Positions 35,123 through 47,171 are shown, counted from the stretch's first letter. The stretch is DNA of 64,000 bases from Echria macrotheca (GCA_030411725.1 MU839844.1:1-64000); one strand, 5' to 3'. Made by a program: numbers and translations. Notes: generated from the letters alone by a model not told the origin.

Positions 35123-38100
35123 ATGGAGGGCAGGTACGAGGGCGGTGCGCCAAACAGCGCTCCTCCGCCGTTGCCCTCGCGGCCGGTCCAAAGCACACCA
35201 CTGCCCCCTTTGGCCGAATCACCTCCGCCGCGCGGCATGGAGAGGGTGTCGACGAGCAACCTGCGGACAGCCTTTCGCCCTGGTGTCAACCTGCAGAGCA
35301 CAGTCAGGGCCGTCACACCTGAGCCGGCCGACGTCGCACGGGATGCGATGGAGAGAGCAGCATCTCAAGCACCGCACAGCTTTGGGACTGTGTCCCCCCA
35401 GATGTCGCCTCGGACGATACCGACCGGAGGAGCAGCAGCGAACATCGGACTCCCTGGGAGCTTGCCGACCAGGCGCCAAGGATTACCGCTTGCTGATTCG
35501 TTCAGTCCGTCTCTCGACAGCGCATCCTCTAGTCCACTTCCGCGGCCGCCACCATTTCGGCCCCGGACGCGCACCATGGACGGGGCTTTTCGACAACAGT
35601 TTGCATCGGCGCTGGAACATCGCCAGCGTGTGGGATCCTTCTCGTCACCGGGATCTCACACTGCAACCGATGATCTGAGACTCCCATCCCTTCAGCCACC
35701 CTCCCTCGAGTTGCACAGGCCCTCCGATTTGCAACCATCGGCCGCTGTGCCCCTCACAAAGGAAAGGAAGACATCGAATACCCGAAGTCGGCTGACCAAA
35801 CGGCCGTCTTCGCGGCCAACATCACCTCTGTTGTCGCCGTCACCGTCCATTGACTCTCTTCCTCTCCCCATTCCAACAAACGATGCCAACAAAGTCTTGC
35901 TCTTGATGAAGAACTTGTGTGGGAGGATGCGGGGCGAGGTCGAGTACCAGCGGGAACCCGGAGGCCCCTGGGTAAGCGGGATTTGCTACATCGAGGACGA
36001 GAAGGGCAGTCTGATGTTCGATTCGGGCGAAAACGGGCCCTTTCACGCACCGCTCATCTCAGACTTACGCGGCTGCCGTGTGTGTCCCGTAGACACCATG
36101 GACAAGAGTCAGGGATGCCTCGAGATCAGCAGCCCGCACCTCAATGTCACCCTGAATTTGCGTCCGCAGCTGGGCGGAGAGATGGATTTGTGGCTGGCCG
36201 CTTTTCTCTGTTGGCAGCAGCTACGGCCGGCAAATACCAGACACGCTGCGGTGCGTGCGGTGCAATCGGGTGGACCTGCAAGGGCCGAGGTTAGACGCCG
36301 CGTCTCGTCGCCCGGGCTCAGAGAGGCATCCATTATCAAAGTGGGAAAGGTCCATCTCTGGGATAAGGGTGTGGCTACCTCGCCCAAGGCTGTCGGGAGA
36401 AAACCGCCCGCTCGCGACCTGCGACCTTCCTACACCTCGTGGCGAAGAGTGTCTTGCATTCTACAGGATAATGGTCAACTCAAACTGATGACGGAAAACG
36501 ACGTAACCTTACTCTCCGTTATCGAGCTGCCCCAGCTCGCAAGGTCAGCCATCCAACAGCTGGACAGGACGGTCTTGGACGAGGAATACTGCATCGCCAT
36601 TTTCCCAACGTACGCCTCCAAGGCGACGCAGCTGTCGCTCCTCCGGCCCATATACATTTCCCTGGAATCCAGAGTTCTTTTTGAAGTCTGGTTTGTCTTG
36701 CTCAGGGCCTTCACAGTCCCTGATATCTACGGCCTGGGTCCAGGGGATGGAGGCTCACTGTACGAGTTGGCAGACCTCACCGCGAAGCCCGACGGAGAGG
36801 TATTTCGGGTCGAAAAGACGATATCAGTGAGGGTTACGGAGGCCAAGATTCGCCCCCCAACCCTCGGGTCAGAGTCTGCGTTTGTCGAGCGTCACAGTCG
36901 AGGATATACCGCGGGTAACTATCTAGCCGAGGTCATCTTGGATGGTGAGGTGCGCGCAAGGACAACCACGAAGATGGATACCAAGAATCCATTCTGGCGA
37001 GAGGACTGCGAGTTTACCGATCTCCCAGCGGCTCTACCATATCTCTCCGTGCTGCTAAAGAGAGTAGACAGCAGCCCGGAGAGCTTCACGCACCAACTGC
37101 AAGCTACGCTTGGCATGCCGAAGCCTGGTAGCCTGACGGAAATACTGTGCGGCTCCGTCGATATCCCACTGCACCACCTGGATCGGGGGAAGGATCATGA
37201 GCAATGGCTCCATGTCTATGACGACCGACAGCAGTCCATCGGCACCATGTTATTGAAGGTTCGCCATGACGAGCTTGTTGTGCTTCTTTCTGAGCACTAC
37301 AAGCCCTTATCCGAGCTTTTGCATCGATTCAGCGCTGGGTTGACGGCCCAGATCAGCAGCGCCCTGCCAGGAAACCTGCGTCGAGTGGCCGAGATATTCA
37401 TCAACATTTTCCAGGTCTCGGGAAAAGCGACCGACTGGTTGATGAACATGATCGAGGATGAAATCGACGGCATAGGAAGCCAGTCGACGACGAGGAAGCC
37501 TCGCTTCAGCCGGAGGCTCAAATCAAATGACTCGATGGAATCCACGAGTGACCGTGAGCAGATTGTCCGCGACATGGGCAAGTCGCTGCAAGGCGAGGCG
37601 AACCTCCTCTTTCGCGGAAACTCGTTACTTACACAGGCTCTGGAGTTCCACATGCGTCGGCTAGGCAAAGAGTACCTCGAAGACACCCTGGCCGACAAGA
37701 TAATCGAGATCAATGACACCAACCCCAACTGCGAAGTTGATCCCGGCAAGCTGCAGCACGGCGATGATCTCGACCAGCATTGGGATTTGCTCATCGGCTT
37801 TACTACCCAGATATGGGAGTCCATTACGGCGTCCGCCGCGCGCCTGCCGCCCGAACTCCGGCACATACTCAAGTACATCCGTGCTGCCGCCGAAGATCGG
37901 TACGGGGATTTCTTGCGCACAGTATCATATACATCCGTCTCGGGCTTTCTTTTTCTGCGATTCATTTGCCCGGCTATTTTGAACCCGAAGCTTTTTGGCC
38001 TGCTCCGTGACCATCCGCAACCACGCGCTCAACGTACTCTCACTCTCATCGCCAAGGGTCTGCAGGCGCTTGTCAACCTGTCTACCATTGGCAAGAAGGA

Positions 38101-38929
38101 GACTTGGATGGAGCCGATGAACAGGTTCATCGGGACCCAGCGGCAGTCCGTCAAGGATTTTCTCGATGCCGTCTGCTCTATCCCTGCCGAGCGCGTTAAT
38201 ATATCGGTGCCCGCGTCGTACTCCACCCCGATCACCATTCAGGGCAGGTTATCACCAATGGCGCGGGAAGGATTCCCCTCGCTTCCGTACCTCGTCGACC
38301 ACGCACGGAACTTCGCCGCCCTGGTGAAACTGTGGACCGATGTTCACCCGGACTCTGCCACCGAATCGCAAAACTTCGATGGTGACCTCCTCACCTTTCA
38401 CACGCTCTGCGCTGGGCTCCAAAAGCGGTCCATGGAGTGCTATGCAAGAATCGAGAGCCTTCGCCTCGCCGAGACGGCGAGCCAGATGACCGAGGACCAA
38501 ATGGCCTTGACAGATGCCTTGGATCGGCTGAGCGTCGCCGATACGCTCAATATGTCGCGTAGCAGCCCGATCATCCGATCCGAAGCCGAGCTGCGTCCGC
38601 CAGGATCATCGGGCAGCGAGATGGAAGCCCACAGCCCGTTTGGGAGCAGCCGCGAAAGCCGGCACGCTCACGAGCCGAGATCGTCCCGCCAGGTTTCGAT
38701 GGGCAGCGACCACCGCTCTAACCATGGGGGCACGGTTCGTGGGCTCCGGAACGGCATGCACCCGCGCAAGTTTCTGAGCGGCTTCATACGGAAGACACGG
38801 ACAGCGTCGCCTGACGCATCGTCGCCTGTTGCGCGGGACCGTGACAGAGACCACGAGAAGGAATACGAGAGAGAAAGGGTCAGCGAGAGGATCAGGGATC
38901 CGAGCAGAAATTTTGGTCACTCGGAGTGA
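35123..38929 (+). CDS. BUD2: Ras GTPase-activating protein, BUD2/CLA2-like
   Basis: Single exon, 1268 residues. Residues 1-250 are Pro/Ser-rich and disordered. Two PH-like regions follow (about 253-375 and 402-537), then a C2 domain (about 566-712, with TTKMDTKNPFWREDCEF). The RasGAP domain spans about 826-1026: LFRGNSLLTQALEFHMR carries the arginine finger and FLFLRFICPAILNPKLFGL the FLR...PA..NP signature. The charged tail ends in an Arg/Glu-rich stretch. The C2-plus-RasGAP order and length match BUD2, the GAP for the Rsr1/Bud1 GTPase that sets polarity sites; in filamentous fungi it would affect hyphal growth sites and septation. The ATG at 35123 replaces a GTG 36 codons upstream. It is convergent with cyclophilin-40. 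Confidence 0.88.
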   Translation: MEGRYEGGAPNSAPPPLPSRPVQSTPLPPLAESPPPRGMERVSTSNLRTAFRPGVNLQSTVRAVTPEPADVARDAMERAASQAPHSFGTVSPQMSPRTIPTGGAAANIGLPGSLPTRRQGLPLADSFSPSLDSASSSPLPRPPPFRPRTRTMDGAFRQQFASALEHRQRVGSFSSPGSHTATDDLRLPSLQPPSLELHRPSDLQPSAAVPLTKERKTSNTRSRLTKRPSSRPTSPLLSPSPSIDSLPLPIPTNDANKVLLLMKNLCGRMRGEVEYQREPGGPWVSGICYIEDEKGSLMFDSGENGPFHAPLISDLRGCRVCPVDTMDKSQGCLEISSPHLNVTLNLRPQLGGEMDLWLAAFLCWQQLRPANTRHAAVRAVQSGGPARAEVRRRVSSPGLREASIIKVGKVHLWDKGVATSPKAVGRKPPARDLRPSYTSWRRVSCILQDNGQLKLMTENDVTLLSVIELPQLARSAIQQLDRTVLDEEYCIAIFPTYASKATQLSLLRPIYISLESRVLFEVWFVLLRAFTVPDIYGLGPGDGGSLYELADLTAKPDGEVFRVEKTISVRVTEAKIRPPTLGSESAFVERHSRGYTAGNYLAEVILDGEVRARTTTKMDTKNPFWREDCEFTDLPAALPYLSVLLKRVDSSPESFTHQLQATLGMPKPGSLTEILCGSVDIPLHHLDRGKDHEQWLHVYDDRQQSIGTMLLKVRHDELVVLLSEHYKPLSELLHRFSAGLTAQISSALPGNLRRVAEIFINIFQVSGKATDWLMNMIEDEIDGIGSQSTTRKPRFSRRLKSNDSMESTSDREQIVRDMGKSLQGEANLLFRGNSLLTQALEFHMRRLGKEYLEDTLADKIIEINDTNPNCEVDPGKLQHGDDLDQHWDLLIGFTTQIWESITASAARLPPELRHILKYIRAAAEDRYGDFLRTVSYTSVSGFLFLRFICPAILNPKLFGLLRDHPQPRAQRTLTLIAKGLQALVNLSTIGKKETWMEPMNRFIGTQRQSVKDFLDAVCSIPAERVNISVPASYSTPITIQGRLSPMAREGFPSLPYLVDHARNFAALVKLWTDVHPDSATESQNFDGDLLTFHTLCAGLQKRSMECYARIESLRLAETASQMTEDQMALTDALDRLSVADTLNMSRSSPIIRSEAELRPPGSSGSEMEAHSPFGSSRESRHAHEPRSSRQVSMGSDHRSNHGGTVRGLRNGMHPRKFLSGFIRKTRTASPDASSPVARDRDRDHEKEYERERVSERIRDPSRNFGHSE

Positions 38930-39395
38930 AGAAGCCATGGGACTCCCAACTGGAATTCTACTCCGCGGGGAAGGAATATGGGCGCTGGCGGCTGGCCTTC
39001 TTGTGGACGTCGAGGACGCTCAATATATGCCTAGCTTCCCGGGTACTCTGTCTACCTACCCATTCCCCTACTTTTCTTCATCTGACGATGCAGATAAGAT
39101 AGCTGAACAAGTAAAAGACAATGGAAAGTTTTGAACCAGTGCAGTCACGGTCGAGCGGTGAGGTTTGGACATGATTGAATGCTCATGTCTCTTTTTCGCA
39201 TTTATCCATGGCCTAAAACGGTTTTGGGTATCTACAAGGTGATGGCTGGACCCATTCTTACCCGAGCCGGGCTTCCCTAGAAATCTCAACTGACTCGATC
39301 TTGCCCATCCGGACATTCAACAAGCCATGCCTCATCTGCCGCTTCCAGGCTTGATACCCGGATTCAACGACCTTGTGTGGCGGAAAGATCTCCGT
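38930..39395. other. Convergent intergenic region
   Basis: 466 bp between the RasGAP and cyclophilin-40 stops, presumably both 3' untranslated regions. No other signal is seen. Confidence 0.6.
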
Positions 39396-40582
39396 TCACT
39401 GGAAGAACTTCTTATACGCGGCCTTCTCTTTCGCAATCCGCGCGCTGGCCAGTTTCTTGACGGCGGTGAGCTCGGCGGTGATGGCCGCATCATCCGGGGC
39501 CAACTTCTTAGCCTCCTCCAGGCTCTTGAGAGCCGCGTCTTCGTCTTTGACACGCACCTGAGCGAAGCCACGGCGATAGAGCGCCTTGGCCTTGTCCTTG
39601 TCTGTGATACTGCTGACAGCCAGCGCGTTGTCTGCGGCTCGGATGCAATCCTGCCAGGCGCTTAGCTTCATATTCATAAGGGCGGCATTGCTGTTGAGGG
39701 AGACACGCAGCGCGTCCATCTTCTCCTTAGTATCCGTAGGTTCCTTCTCCAGGTCGGGATCCTCGTTCAAGTAGCGGAGACCTTTCTGGTACTTCTCGAG
39801 AGCCTTGCCAAGCTCACCAGCCTTGAACGCCTTGTTGCCAAACTCCTTGCAGTCACCCGCAATCTTCAAAATCTTGGAGGCAGAGAGCTCGCCCGCCTCG
39901 TCCTCCGGGAAGTCCTCGTATTCATCGCCGTAGGCATCCGCGACCTTGACATCAGCCTGGATGGCCGCGTCGCCTGAGAGTTCACCGCAGTCTGCAATGA
40001 CGGCATCCCTGGTAGGCTTGTCGGCCTGGGTATCAAGGTTTTCGATTTGGCGCACTACCGACTTCCCGCTGACGACCTCGCCAAAAACAACGTGCTTCCC
40101 ATCGAGGTGGGGGGTGGGTACGGTGGTGATGAAGAACTGCGAGCCGTTGGTGCCTGCATGGTCGCAACGAGTCAGTTATGCGCATCGATTTATATGGCCT
40201 AGGGGATCTGGGGATTTTGCTTACCGGGACCAGCGTTTGCCATGGACAAGAGGAATGGACGGTCGTGCTTCAGGTCGAAATTCTCGTCGGCAAACTTAGC
40301 GCCATAAATCGACTCGCCTCCAGTGCCATTGCCGGCGGTGAAATCACCACCCTGAACCATGAACTGTTTGATCACACGGTGGAAGATGGAGCCCTTGTAG
40401 TGGAGGGGCTTTCCCATCTTGCCCACACCCTTCTCGCCGGTGCAGAGGGCACGGAAGTTGTCGGCTGTCTTGGGGACGACATCGTCGAAGAGCTCGAACG
40501 TGATGCGGCCCGCCGGCTTTCCACCGATTGTGACGTCGAAAAAGACACGGCTGCGGGCCTTCTTAGCCTCGTCAGTAGCCAT
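39396..40582 (-). CDS. CPR6: Cyclophilin-40, peptidyl-prolyl isomerase with TPR domain
   Basis: Exons 40225-40582 and 39396-40153, with a 71-bp intron splitting a Gly codon, give 371 residues, the same length as yeast Cpr6. The cyclophilin domain carries FHRVIKQFMVQGGDF with the catalytic Arg, then MANAGP-GTNGSQFFITT across the splice, and HLDGKHVVFGEV. A linker leads to a C-terminal TPR region (FGNKAFKAGELGKALEKYQK, SNAALMNMKL, ALYRRGFAQVRVKDEDAA) that in this family docks on the Hsp90 C-terminus. Role: cytosolic Hsp90 co-chaperone and prolyl isomerase. A 5'-untranslated intron is likely at 40613-40668 (GTACTT..CTAACATTTCAG). The start fits the family N-terminus ARSRVFFDVTIGGKPAGRI. Confidence 0.95.
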
Positions 40583-41410
40583 TCTGCTTGCTTTTGTAGC
40601 GATTCCTGCTTCCTGAAATGTTAGCCACAGAACAGCGTTGTTGAGCGAGTGCACCAGGGAGCAAGTACCGTGTCAAAAGGCGGGGTAGCTAGTTATTGCT
40701 CAGGATTACACGACAGCAGCTGAGGTGTGGAAGTATGCGGTTTTCACTTGGTCAATTGGTGTAATTTGGAAAGGAGGTTTAAACGTTGCTGAATTGAACT
40801 TGGAAACCACCTTTGGAAGCTCAGGAGAGGATACACCAAACAAGGGAAGGTGGGGGAAGCACAGCGAGTTTCGTGAACCTTCGAAATGGTGGGGCAGGCA
40901 AGCTGAGCTCCGGGGCTGAGGTCCAGCACCGCCCAAGGCTCCAAGCGACTGGGAGCGGCCCGTAGCGACACCGTGCGCCAGCCAGTGCGCAGGCTCGGTG
41001 GAGAAAACATGTGGTTCAACTGAGGAGTAACTATGTTAGTGGTTAACTCATCAGAGCAAAACAACGATGGTGTTCAAACCAACCACATAGATAAGCACAC
41101 AAATCAGAAGCAGTATACCTAAGTGGTCTGATTGAGACATGTTGTATCACTCACGCTAGTAAACTTGATCTCGAGTGAGCAATGGTATGGAGCACGCACA
41201 ACATCCCTCACCGAAAGAGGCTGTGGGCTGCGCATCGTATCTCTGGGGAGATAAGACCCGCTAAAGTGTGAGATTTCACGAGACTAAGGCCAGCGACTGT
41301 GTTATACTCACATCTATAGTTTGATCTACAAAGTCAAATGGTCTTATGCCGGTGGCTGGTCGACTCTATCCTGAAGATGGTGATCTGCAGTTCATCCACG
41401 AGGCTGGAGC
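40583..41410. other. Cyclophilin-40 leader and intergenic region
   Basis: It contains the probable 5'-untranslated intron of the cyclophilin gene (40613-40668) and the promoter, then the 3' region of the deacylase gene. No other coding signal is seen. Confidence 0.6.
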
Positions 41411-42122
41411 TTATGGCTCATTCAGCTTCGACTCCTTTCCGGGCTTTGGAGGCTTGGGCTCCATTACTATCTCAATAGTAACCTTTCTCTGTCAACGAAT
41501 CGCCAAGGAAAATCGGGGAAGTACGCCCATACCGGTCCATCATTGACAAGGGCAACTTGCATCATGGCTTGGAAAACACCATCTTTCACCTTCTCGGGAT
41601 CATAGCCATCTTGGACTTTGCTGTAAAAGCACCTGTACAGATCCCGGGCTTCATCGCCTCCCAGGGCACCATGAAAGTCTGGCTTATTTCCCTTTTTTGT
41701 GGAGGCGAGAAGTGTGAACTGCGAAACTGTGGTCATCCGTCAGAGCGCTGCGCGAATGAGTCTCCATGCACGCACCGCAGAGGACTTCACCAGTGATGTC
41801 CTGGACGCTTCTCTTCCACTACCGCACCGTGCCATTAGAGCGATGCGCTAATAAGGTGGCCTGTTTCGTACCCTGCCGCCCGACTCGTCATCCCACAACT
41901 TCAGCTTGAGAATCTTCGAGGCCAGGGACGCTGCTTCTTTCTCCGTGTCGCCCGGCGCCATTGCTGCAAACACTACAACACCTTTACCGATCGACGAAAC
42001 TACCTGCTGGTCCACCGTGACAGACGCGGATATCACCCTCTGAAGGATTGCTGCACCAGAAATGTAAGCATGGCTCAAGGAACAGACGTGTGGTGTGTTG
42101 ATGCCAACCACTGACCCTTCAT
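41411..42122 (-). CDS. DTD1: D-aminoacyl-tRNA deacylase
   Basis: Five exons in transcript order: 42116-42122, 41872-42050, 41776-41818, 41533-41726 and 41411-41482. Introns are 49-65 bp and the frame closes at 164 residues. The first coding exon is only seven bases (ATGAAGG); splicing gives MKAILQRVISASVTV, the family N-terminus. Exon 3 gives WKRSVQDITGEVLC, joined to VSQFTLLASTKKGNKPDFH, the SQFT active-site motif. The last splice restores NDGPVTIEI, the Gly-cisPro motif that rejects L-amino acids. The enzyme removes D-amino acids (and misloaded glycine) from tRNA in the cytosol. A short Pro/Lys tail (EPKPPKPGKESKLNEP) replaces the usual end. Without the last splice the frame would read on into an implausible sequence. 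The gene is divergent from NOT3. Confidence 0.92.
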
Positions 42123-42924
42123 TTTTGCAGACCACTTCTTCAAATGCCGAATCTTCCGAAGCAGACACGATGTTTGTTATTCGTCGATCAGATGGACCGA
42201 ACGAGCGAACCGAGACAGACAATAGGCCATCGCCTGGTTATAAAAATATTGGATCCTAAATCTTCAAGGTTTCTCGTCACCAGCTATTGGACGGCAGATG
42301 TGGGTCGTCGATTCCTGGGCCCTGTCGATGCCTCCAGTGTACCATACTATTTGATGTTGATAGCAACATGGAGCTCCGAACCTCATAGTCACTGCAAATA
42401 TTTCCCAGCGCAGTGATACTTTGTTGTAACATCTCAAAAGCATATTGGGACTGCAAAACAAATGCGAACGTATGGTTGCGACCTATCTGATGTGTTTTTA
42501 GTAGAGAAAGAGTGGGCCACTTTATCAGGAGTGATAGAGAGGTACTTACGGAGGTCTGTCCCACGCTGCTCGGAGATCAGCCGCGCGCCTTCCATCTTGA
42601 AAGCTGAAGCACGGTCTGATCTGGTGTTTGCCGCGAGCGTCGATTGACCTACATCAAACACATCAACTCCCTCCAGCAACTGAGCCGAGCAGCGCCCGAG
42701 TATTGGAGATCTACCTAGGTACTTCATCTGTTGTCTGCCCATTGCGCCTTCCTTTTTCTATCTTGTTGCCCTAAGCTAATCGAGAGCTCGATCCAGGCAC
42801 CCGCCTCCATTCCGTCTCCCGTTGTCAACTCCGTCAGGGTAGTGTCACCCAGCTCCCGAGAGCAACGTATCCACATTCGCATTCAGTCCCTTCAGAATCG
42901 CCGCGCCGGCGAAATACCGACAGG
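42123..42924. promoter_or_regulatory. Divergent promoter region, DTD1 / NOT3
   Basis: An 802-bp shared upstream region. One ACCTAGGT palindrome sits at 42713-42720, about 210 bp before the NOT3 ATG. Several short frames here are not convincing. Confidence 0.5.
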
Positions 42925-45023
42925 ATGGCGGCACGCAAGCTTCAGCAAGAAGTAGACAAGTGCTTCAAAAAGGTCCACGAAGGAGTCGCCGAATTCGATG
43001 CTATTTACGAGAAAATCGAGCAGTCCAACAACCCGGCGCAAAAGGATAAGCTTGAGGACCAACTCAAACGGGAAATCAAGAAACTCCAGAGAATGCGAGA
43101 TCAGATAAAGACATGGGCGGCCAGCAACGACATCAAGGACAAGGGCCCGCTGCAGGAGCACCGACGGTTGATTGAGACGGTCTGTCGATCCGATATATCT
43201 CGCTCAGGATATAATCTGTCGTGACGGCTAACGCGAGCGCAGCAAATGGAAAGGTTCAAGGCGGTAGAAAAGGCCATGAAAACCAAGGCGTACTCGAAAG
43301 AAGGATTGTCAGCGGCAGCCAAACTCGACCCTAAAGAACAAGCGAAGATGGAAGCAAGCGAGTTTTTGAGCAGCATGGTTGATGAACTTGAACAACAAAT
43401 AGAGACTCTTGAAGCCGAGGGGGAAGCGATCCAGGCCACGATGAAGAAGGGGAAAGGGCAAAGCCACAAAGCGGAACGGATGGCCCAAATTGAGCAGATC
43501 ATCGAACGGCACAAGTGGCACCAAGGGAAATTGGAGCTTATCCGCCGTTCTCTCGAGAATGGGGGTGTTGAGGCCGAACAAGTCACCGAGCTAGAGGAAA
43601 GCATCCGCTACTACGTCTCTGACGGCATGAACGATGATTTCATCGAAGATGACGGTCTGTACGACGACCTTGACCTTCAAGAGGAGGGAGATGTCTACGG
43701 AATGAATCTAGACAACGATAAAGGGTCATCACAGGACAACCAGTCGATACAAGATGATGCCGTCGAGGCTGATCCCAAACCCACGGCGGTGGCAGCTGGC
43801 AAGCAGCGTGCTACGACGGATGCTGCGGCGGGTTCGGCTGGGCGGCGTCCCTCGACGCAGCTCAAGTCACCATTACCGACACTTGCAACGGTACACACGA
43901 CTCCGCTACCGACAATAAGTAACGGCCCCGGGGGGAATGCGGGTATGAAGCCGGCCTCTGTACCAACAAGACCGGCCGGAGAAGGCTTGAAGTATGCGAG
44001 CGCCGCGGCTGCTGCGGCTGCCAGCGACAAGAACAACGTCGGCATCGCACCTTTACCCCCACCGCCATCGGCAACACCAAATACTGGAATATCACCACTG
44101 CCTGCGACCTTGACCCAGCAAAAGGCCAGCACAACCAGCTCTCCAAGTTCCACGTCGATACAGCCAGTGATTCAAGAGAGGCCCGCCAACAACATCCCCC
44201 CGCCATCAGCGATCTCCTCAACCAGCACTCTCTCGGCAGGGCTGTCAGCGAAATCTGATACGAAGACCGTGTTGCGGGGTAAAGCGCCGGCGCCATCAGC
44301 AGCGCCCGAACACCAGGAGACGACGAAAGGTTTGGGAGTTCCGACCCATCCGGCAATACTAACCCCGGCTGACTTGCAACTTGCAGGACAAACAAACGGT
44401 GCTGCGAATGCCAGGCGGCTGATAGAAGAAGAGGAAGCAGAAGAAGAGTCGATCTACCATCTCCCATCTTCTCTGCATGATTTAATGGAATCCTTCGAGG
44501 TGACAAAGAATAGACCCGCCACGCTCAGCTCTGCACAGACCCGAAGAATGCAGACCTTGTCTGAAGCAGAGAAGCCAGACTTGCTAGATTCCGAGCCCCC
44601 GCGACGCTATCAACCAGAGAACGTATACATATCGCACAACCAGTTCCCGCAAGAGCCGCTGACTATTCTGGATGATCCGCGACTCTACCAGAGGATCGAC
44701 CCGGACACGCTGTTCTACGTCTTTTACTACAAACAGGGGACCTACCAACAATATCTCGCAGCAAAGGCGCTGAAAGATCAAAGTTGGAGATTCCACAAGC
44801 AATATCAGACGTGGTTTCAGCGCCACGAGGAGCCCAAGGCTATCACCGAGGAATACGAACAAGGAACCTACCGCTTCTTTGACTACGAGAGCACATGGTG
44901 AGTACCTCTGCCGTCTCGATCTTGAGGAACCGAGATATAATGCTGACTTTTGGCTCCAGGATGAATCGTAGGAAAGCAGATTTTAAGTTTGCATATCGGT
45001 TCCTGGAAGACGATGTGTGTTGA
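42925..45023 (+). CDS. NOT3: CCR4-NOT complex subunit NOT3/NOT5
   Basis: Exons 42925-43179, 43243-44897 and 44960-45023 give 657 residues. The N-terminal Not3 coiled-coil domain starts at once: MAARKLQQEVDKCFKKVHEG, then REIKKLQRMRDQIKTW, and across the first intron QMERFKAVEKAMKTKAYS. It runs to about residue 230 with SIRYYVSDGMNDDFIEDDGL. A long Ala/Pro/Ser/Thr-rich linker follows. The C-terminal NOT box (from about 550: DPRLYQRIDPDTLFYVFYYK, then QYQTWFQRHEEPKAITEEYE) is completed by the last exon MNRRKADFKFAYRFLEDD. It is a scaffold subunit of the CCR4-NOT deadenylase that controls mRNA decay and senses slow-decoding ribosomes. The first intron uses a GTCTGT donor. Confidence 0.95.
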
Positions 45024-47171
45024 TACAGCCACTCTCAAGTAGGGCGCGAGACTTGGGCACACTGGGGATTTGGCTGCTTGTTGTGTTTAGTGTTAGTGGT
45101 TACCTGGTAGCGAAAAAACAGAAGCAGCTTTCTGCGTTTCTATGGCAGATGTGGAGTCTCCCGAGGTCCATAGTTATCTTGGAAGGCACGATGCCCCGGG
45201 GCATGATTCACTGTTTGGGCTAAGAATAGACCTTCATGGTCTCGCTGGCCGGACGCCTGTGAATCTGTGAAGAAGTGCATTCCCTCATCTGTAGGTCCAT
45301 CATCGGGTGATTCGGATGGACGACCGGGATTGAATTATGCCCTGGGTCCCACGGGCCAAAACATCCCAGAACTGCCCAGGTGAGTCTGCCTCGGGAGGGA
45401 GGGTGAACGACTGGGCGCGTCCGATTGTTGATGGAGCACTTCCCTACCACAAGAGAGAGATGTCGGCATCAGATCGGGAACTCGTGGCTCTCGACAGGCG
45501 GAGGTCAACCCACATCTGTCAGCCCTGTTTTTTTGACTTGGAGGGGCAGTTAGATGCTCAGATCGGGCGATGATTGGTCGTCGCATCCCCTCCTTGCATC
45601 GTGCGTCTCGGACCAGAAGGCAACAAATGGGTCTCTGTGCGACCGCGTCACGGCTTCACGGCTGCCGCATTGCATAGAAAAAAGGCAACCTCATCCTGCA
45701 TGGAAGCTTTGGCGAACCTTCGGGCGAACTGCAGGGGCAAGAGTGGCAGCAGGAAGCGAGCGCCCCGCGCCCGATTGCCAGCATAATTGATGGTAATCTC
45801 TACCTTAATATCACATCGTGGTGGTGAACATTTGCACATTGAGGAGACTGGCAAGGTTGGAGGTCGTGGGGGTTGAAACCAGCGCATCGAGCCATCGAGT
45901 GTCCTCACCGAAAATTGTTAGCGACTGACGAATCAGCCTTGCTGCAAGGTGAGCGGGAAGTCGCAGACCACATCTCCGCAGCCTATCAGTGCCCAGATTT
46001 GCGGAGCAGGCAGCAACGGCAACCCTCCTCGCGAGCAAACTGTGCTTCCAAGCACGTCGCGGTCCTGGTTCGCCGAGAAGGACGCTTGGAATCCGCACTT
46101 GCCTTTGGAGGGTGTCCGATGTTCGAACATGTGTCTTGCCGGCTCCACGTCGAGGAAGCGCCACGAGCCTCGCGGCTTGGATTCTGGACCAGCCGGTTCG
46201 CTGCCGCTACAGGTACTGTTCCCTTATCCCACCCAGGCCACAGAGCCTTGCGCCCGCCCTGAGCTCGGGGTATTGACAATGATGCTCTTCTCAGTCCACT
46301 CCGTGGACTATTCTGAGACAGCCCGAGAGGACCGCCAATAAGCAAACTCAGTTGGCGAGAGCTTCCCAAACCACCAGGCTGGATGTCAATGACTTCCAGT
46401 ACAGCCAACCCGCACTCTGTTTGTACCCAGGTTCCTGCACGCTGCATGGTAGCCTCAGTCTCGACACACCGAAGGCTGAGTAGTGGTCGGCATGGGCCCG
46501 CTCCCCCCATCCGGGCGATATGGCTGCGAACTATTGTTCCTCCCCCCGCTTTTTGTGCTGAGTTGACCAAATGGGCTTTCGGTGAGGTATCGACCGGCAA
46601 CTGGAGAATCAGAAGAAGAGGGTATCGGACAAATTCGACCCGGAGAGGAATCTGCTTCCTATCATGCAGGGCCCGTGAGGCATAGCATCTCCCTCTGGTC
46701 GTTCCCACGCCCCGAGTATGGCTCAACGTTGAGTTATTCTGCACAAATCAGATGAGGTATTTACCAGTGTCGTTTTCGGGGAGCACTTTCCGTATCACTA
46801 CCCCCATAGGTTCGTCCGCCTCACCTTACCTAGGTGAGGAAGTGCCGTTCCGCCTGCATCGCTCCATACCGGGCTGTCTACCCCAGCAATCTATAGAGCC
46901 TTGAAGAACGATAAATACCCCGAACTTGTCCCCTCGGTAGAGCGAGACACGCCGATCCTTTTCCGACGTCCGCCTCATCCCATTTAAAGCGTCGTTTCCC
47001 TCACAAGAACGCATCTGGTAGTTGCCATTCAAGGTACTAGATGAGATACCTCCTCGACTTCCCATTCGAGCAACCGTGCTAACTCATATAAGTTTGTTGC
47101 TTGCCGGTATCAACATCCCCCTCAACGACCCGCCGCCTCTTCCACATCTAGCCTGGCCGGTCCTGCAAAAC
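45024..47171. other. Intergenic region (2.1 kb)
   Basis: No believable gene. A 252-codon minus-strand frame at 45986-46744 begins with GTG and has no domain. One ACCTAGGT palindrome is at 46828-46835. The last 150 bases are in the open frame of the zinc-finger gene but start with TTG. Confidence 0.5.

Noticed and set aside
45986..46744. 252-codon minus-strand frame
   Set aside because: GTG start, Arg/Gly/Ser-rich text without domain; judged a chance frame in GC-rich intergenic DNA.
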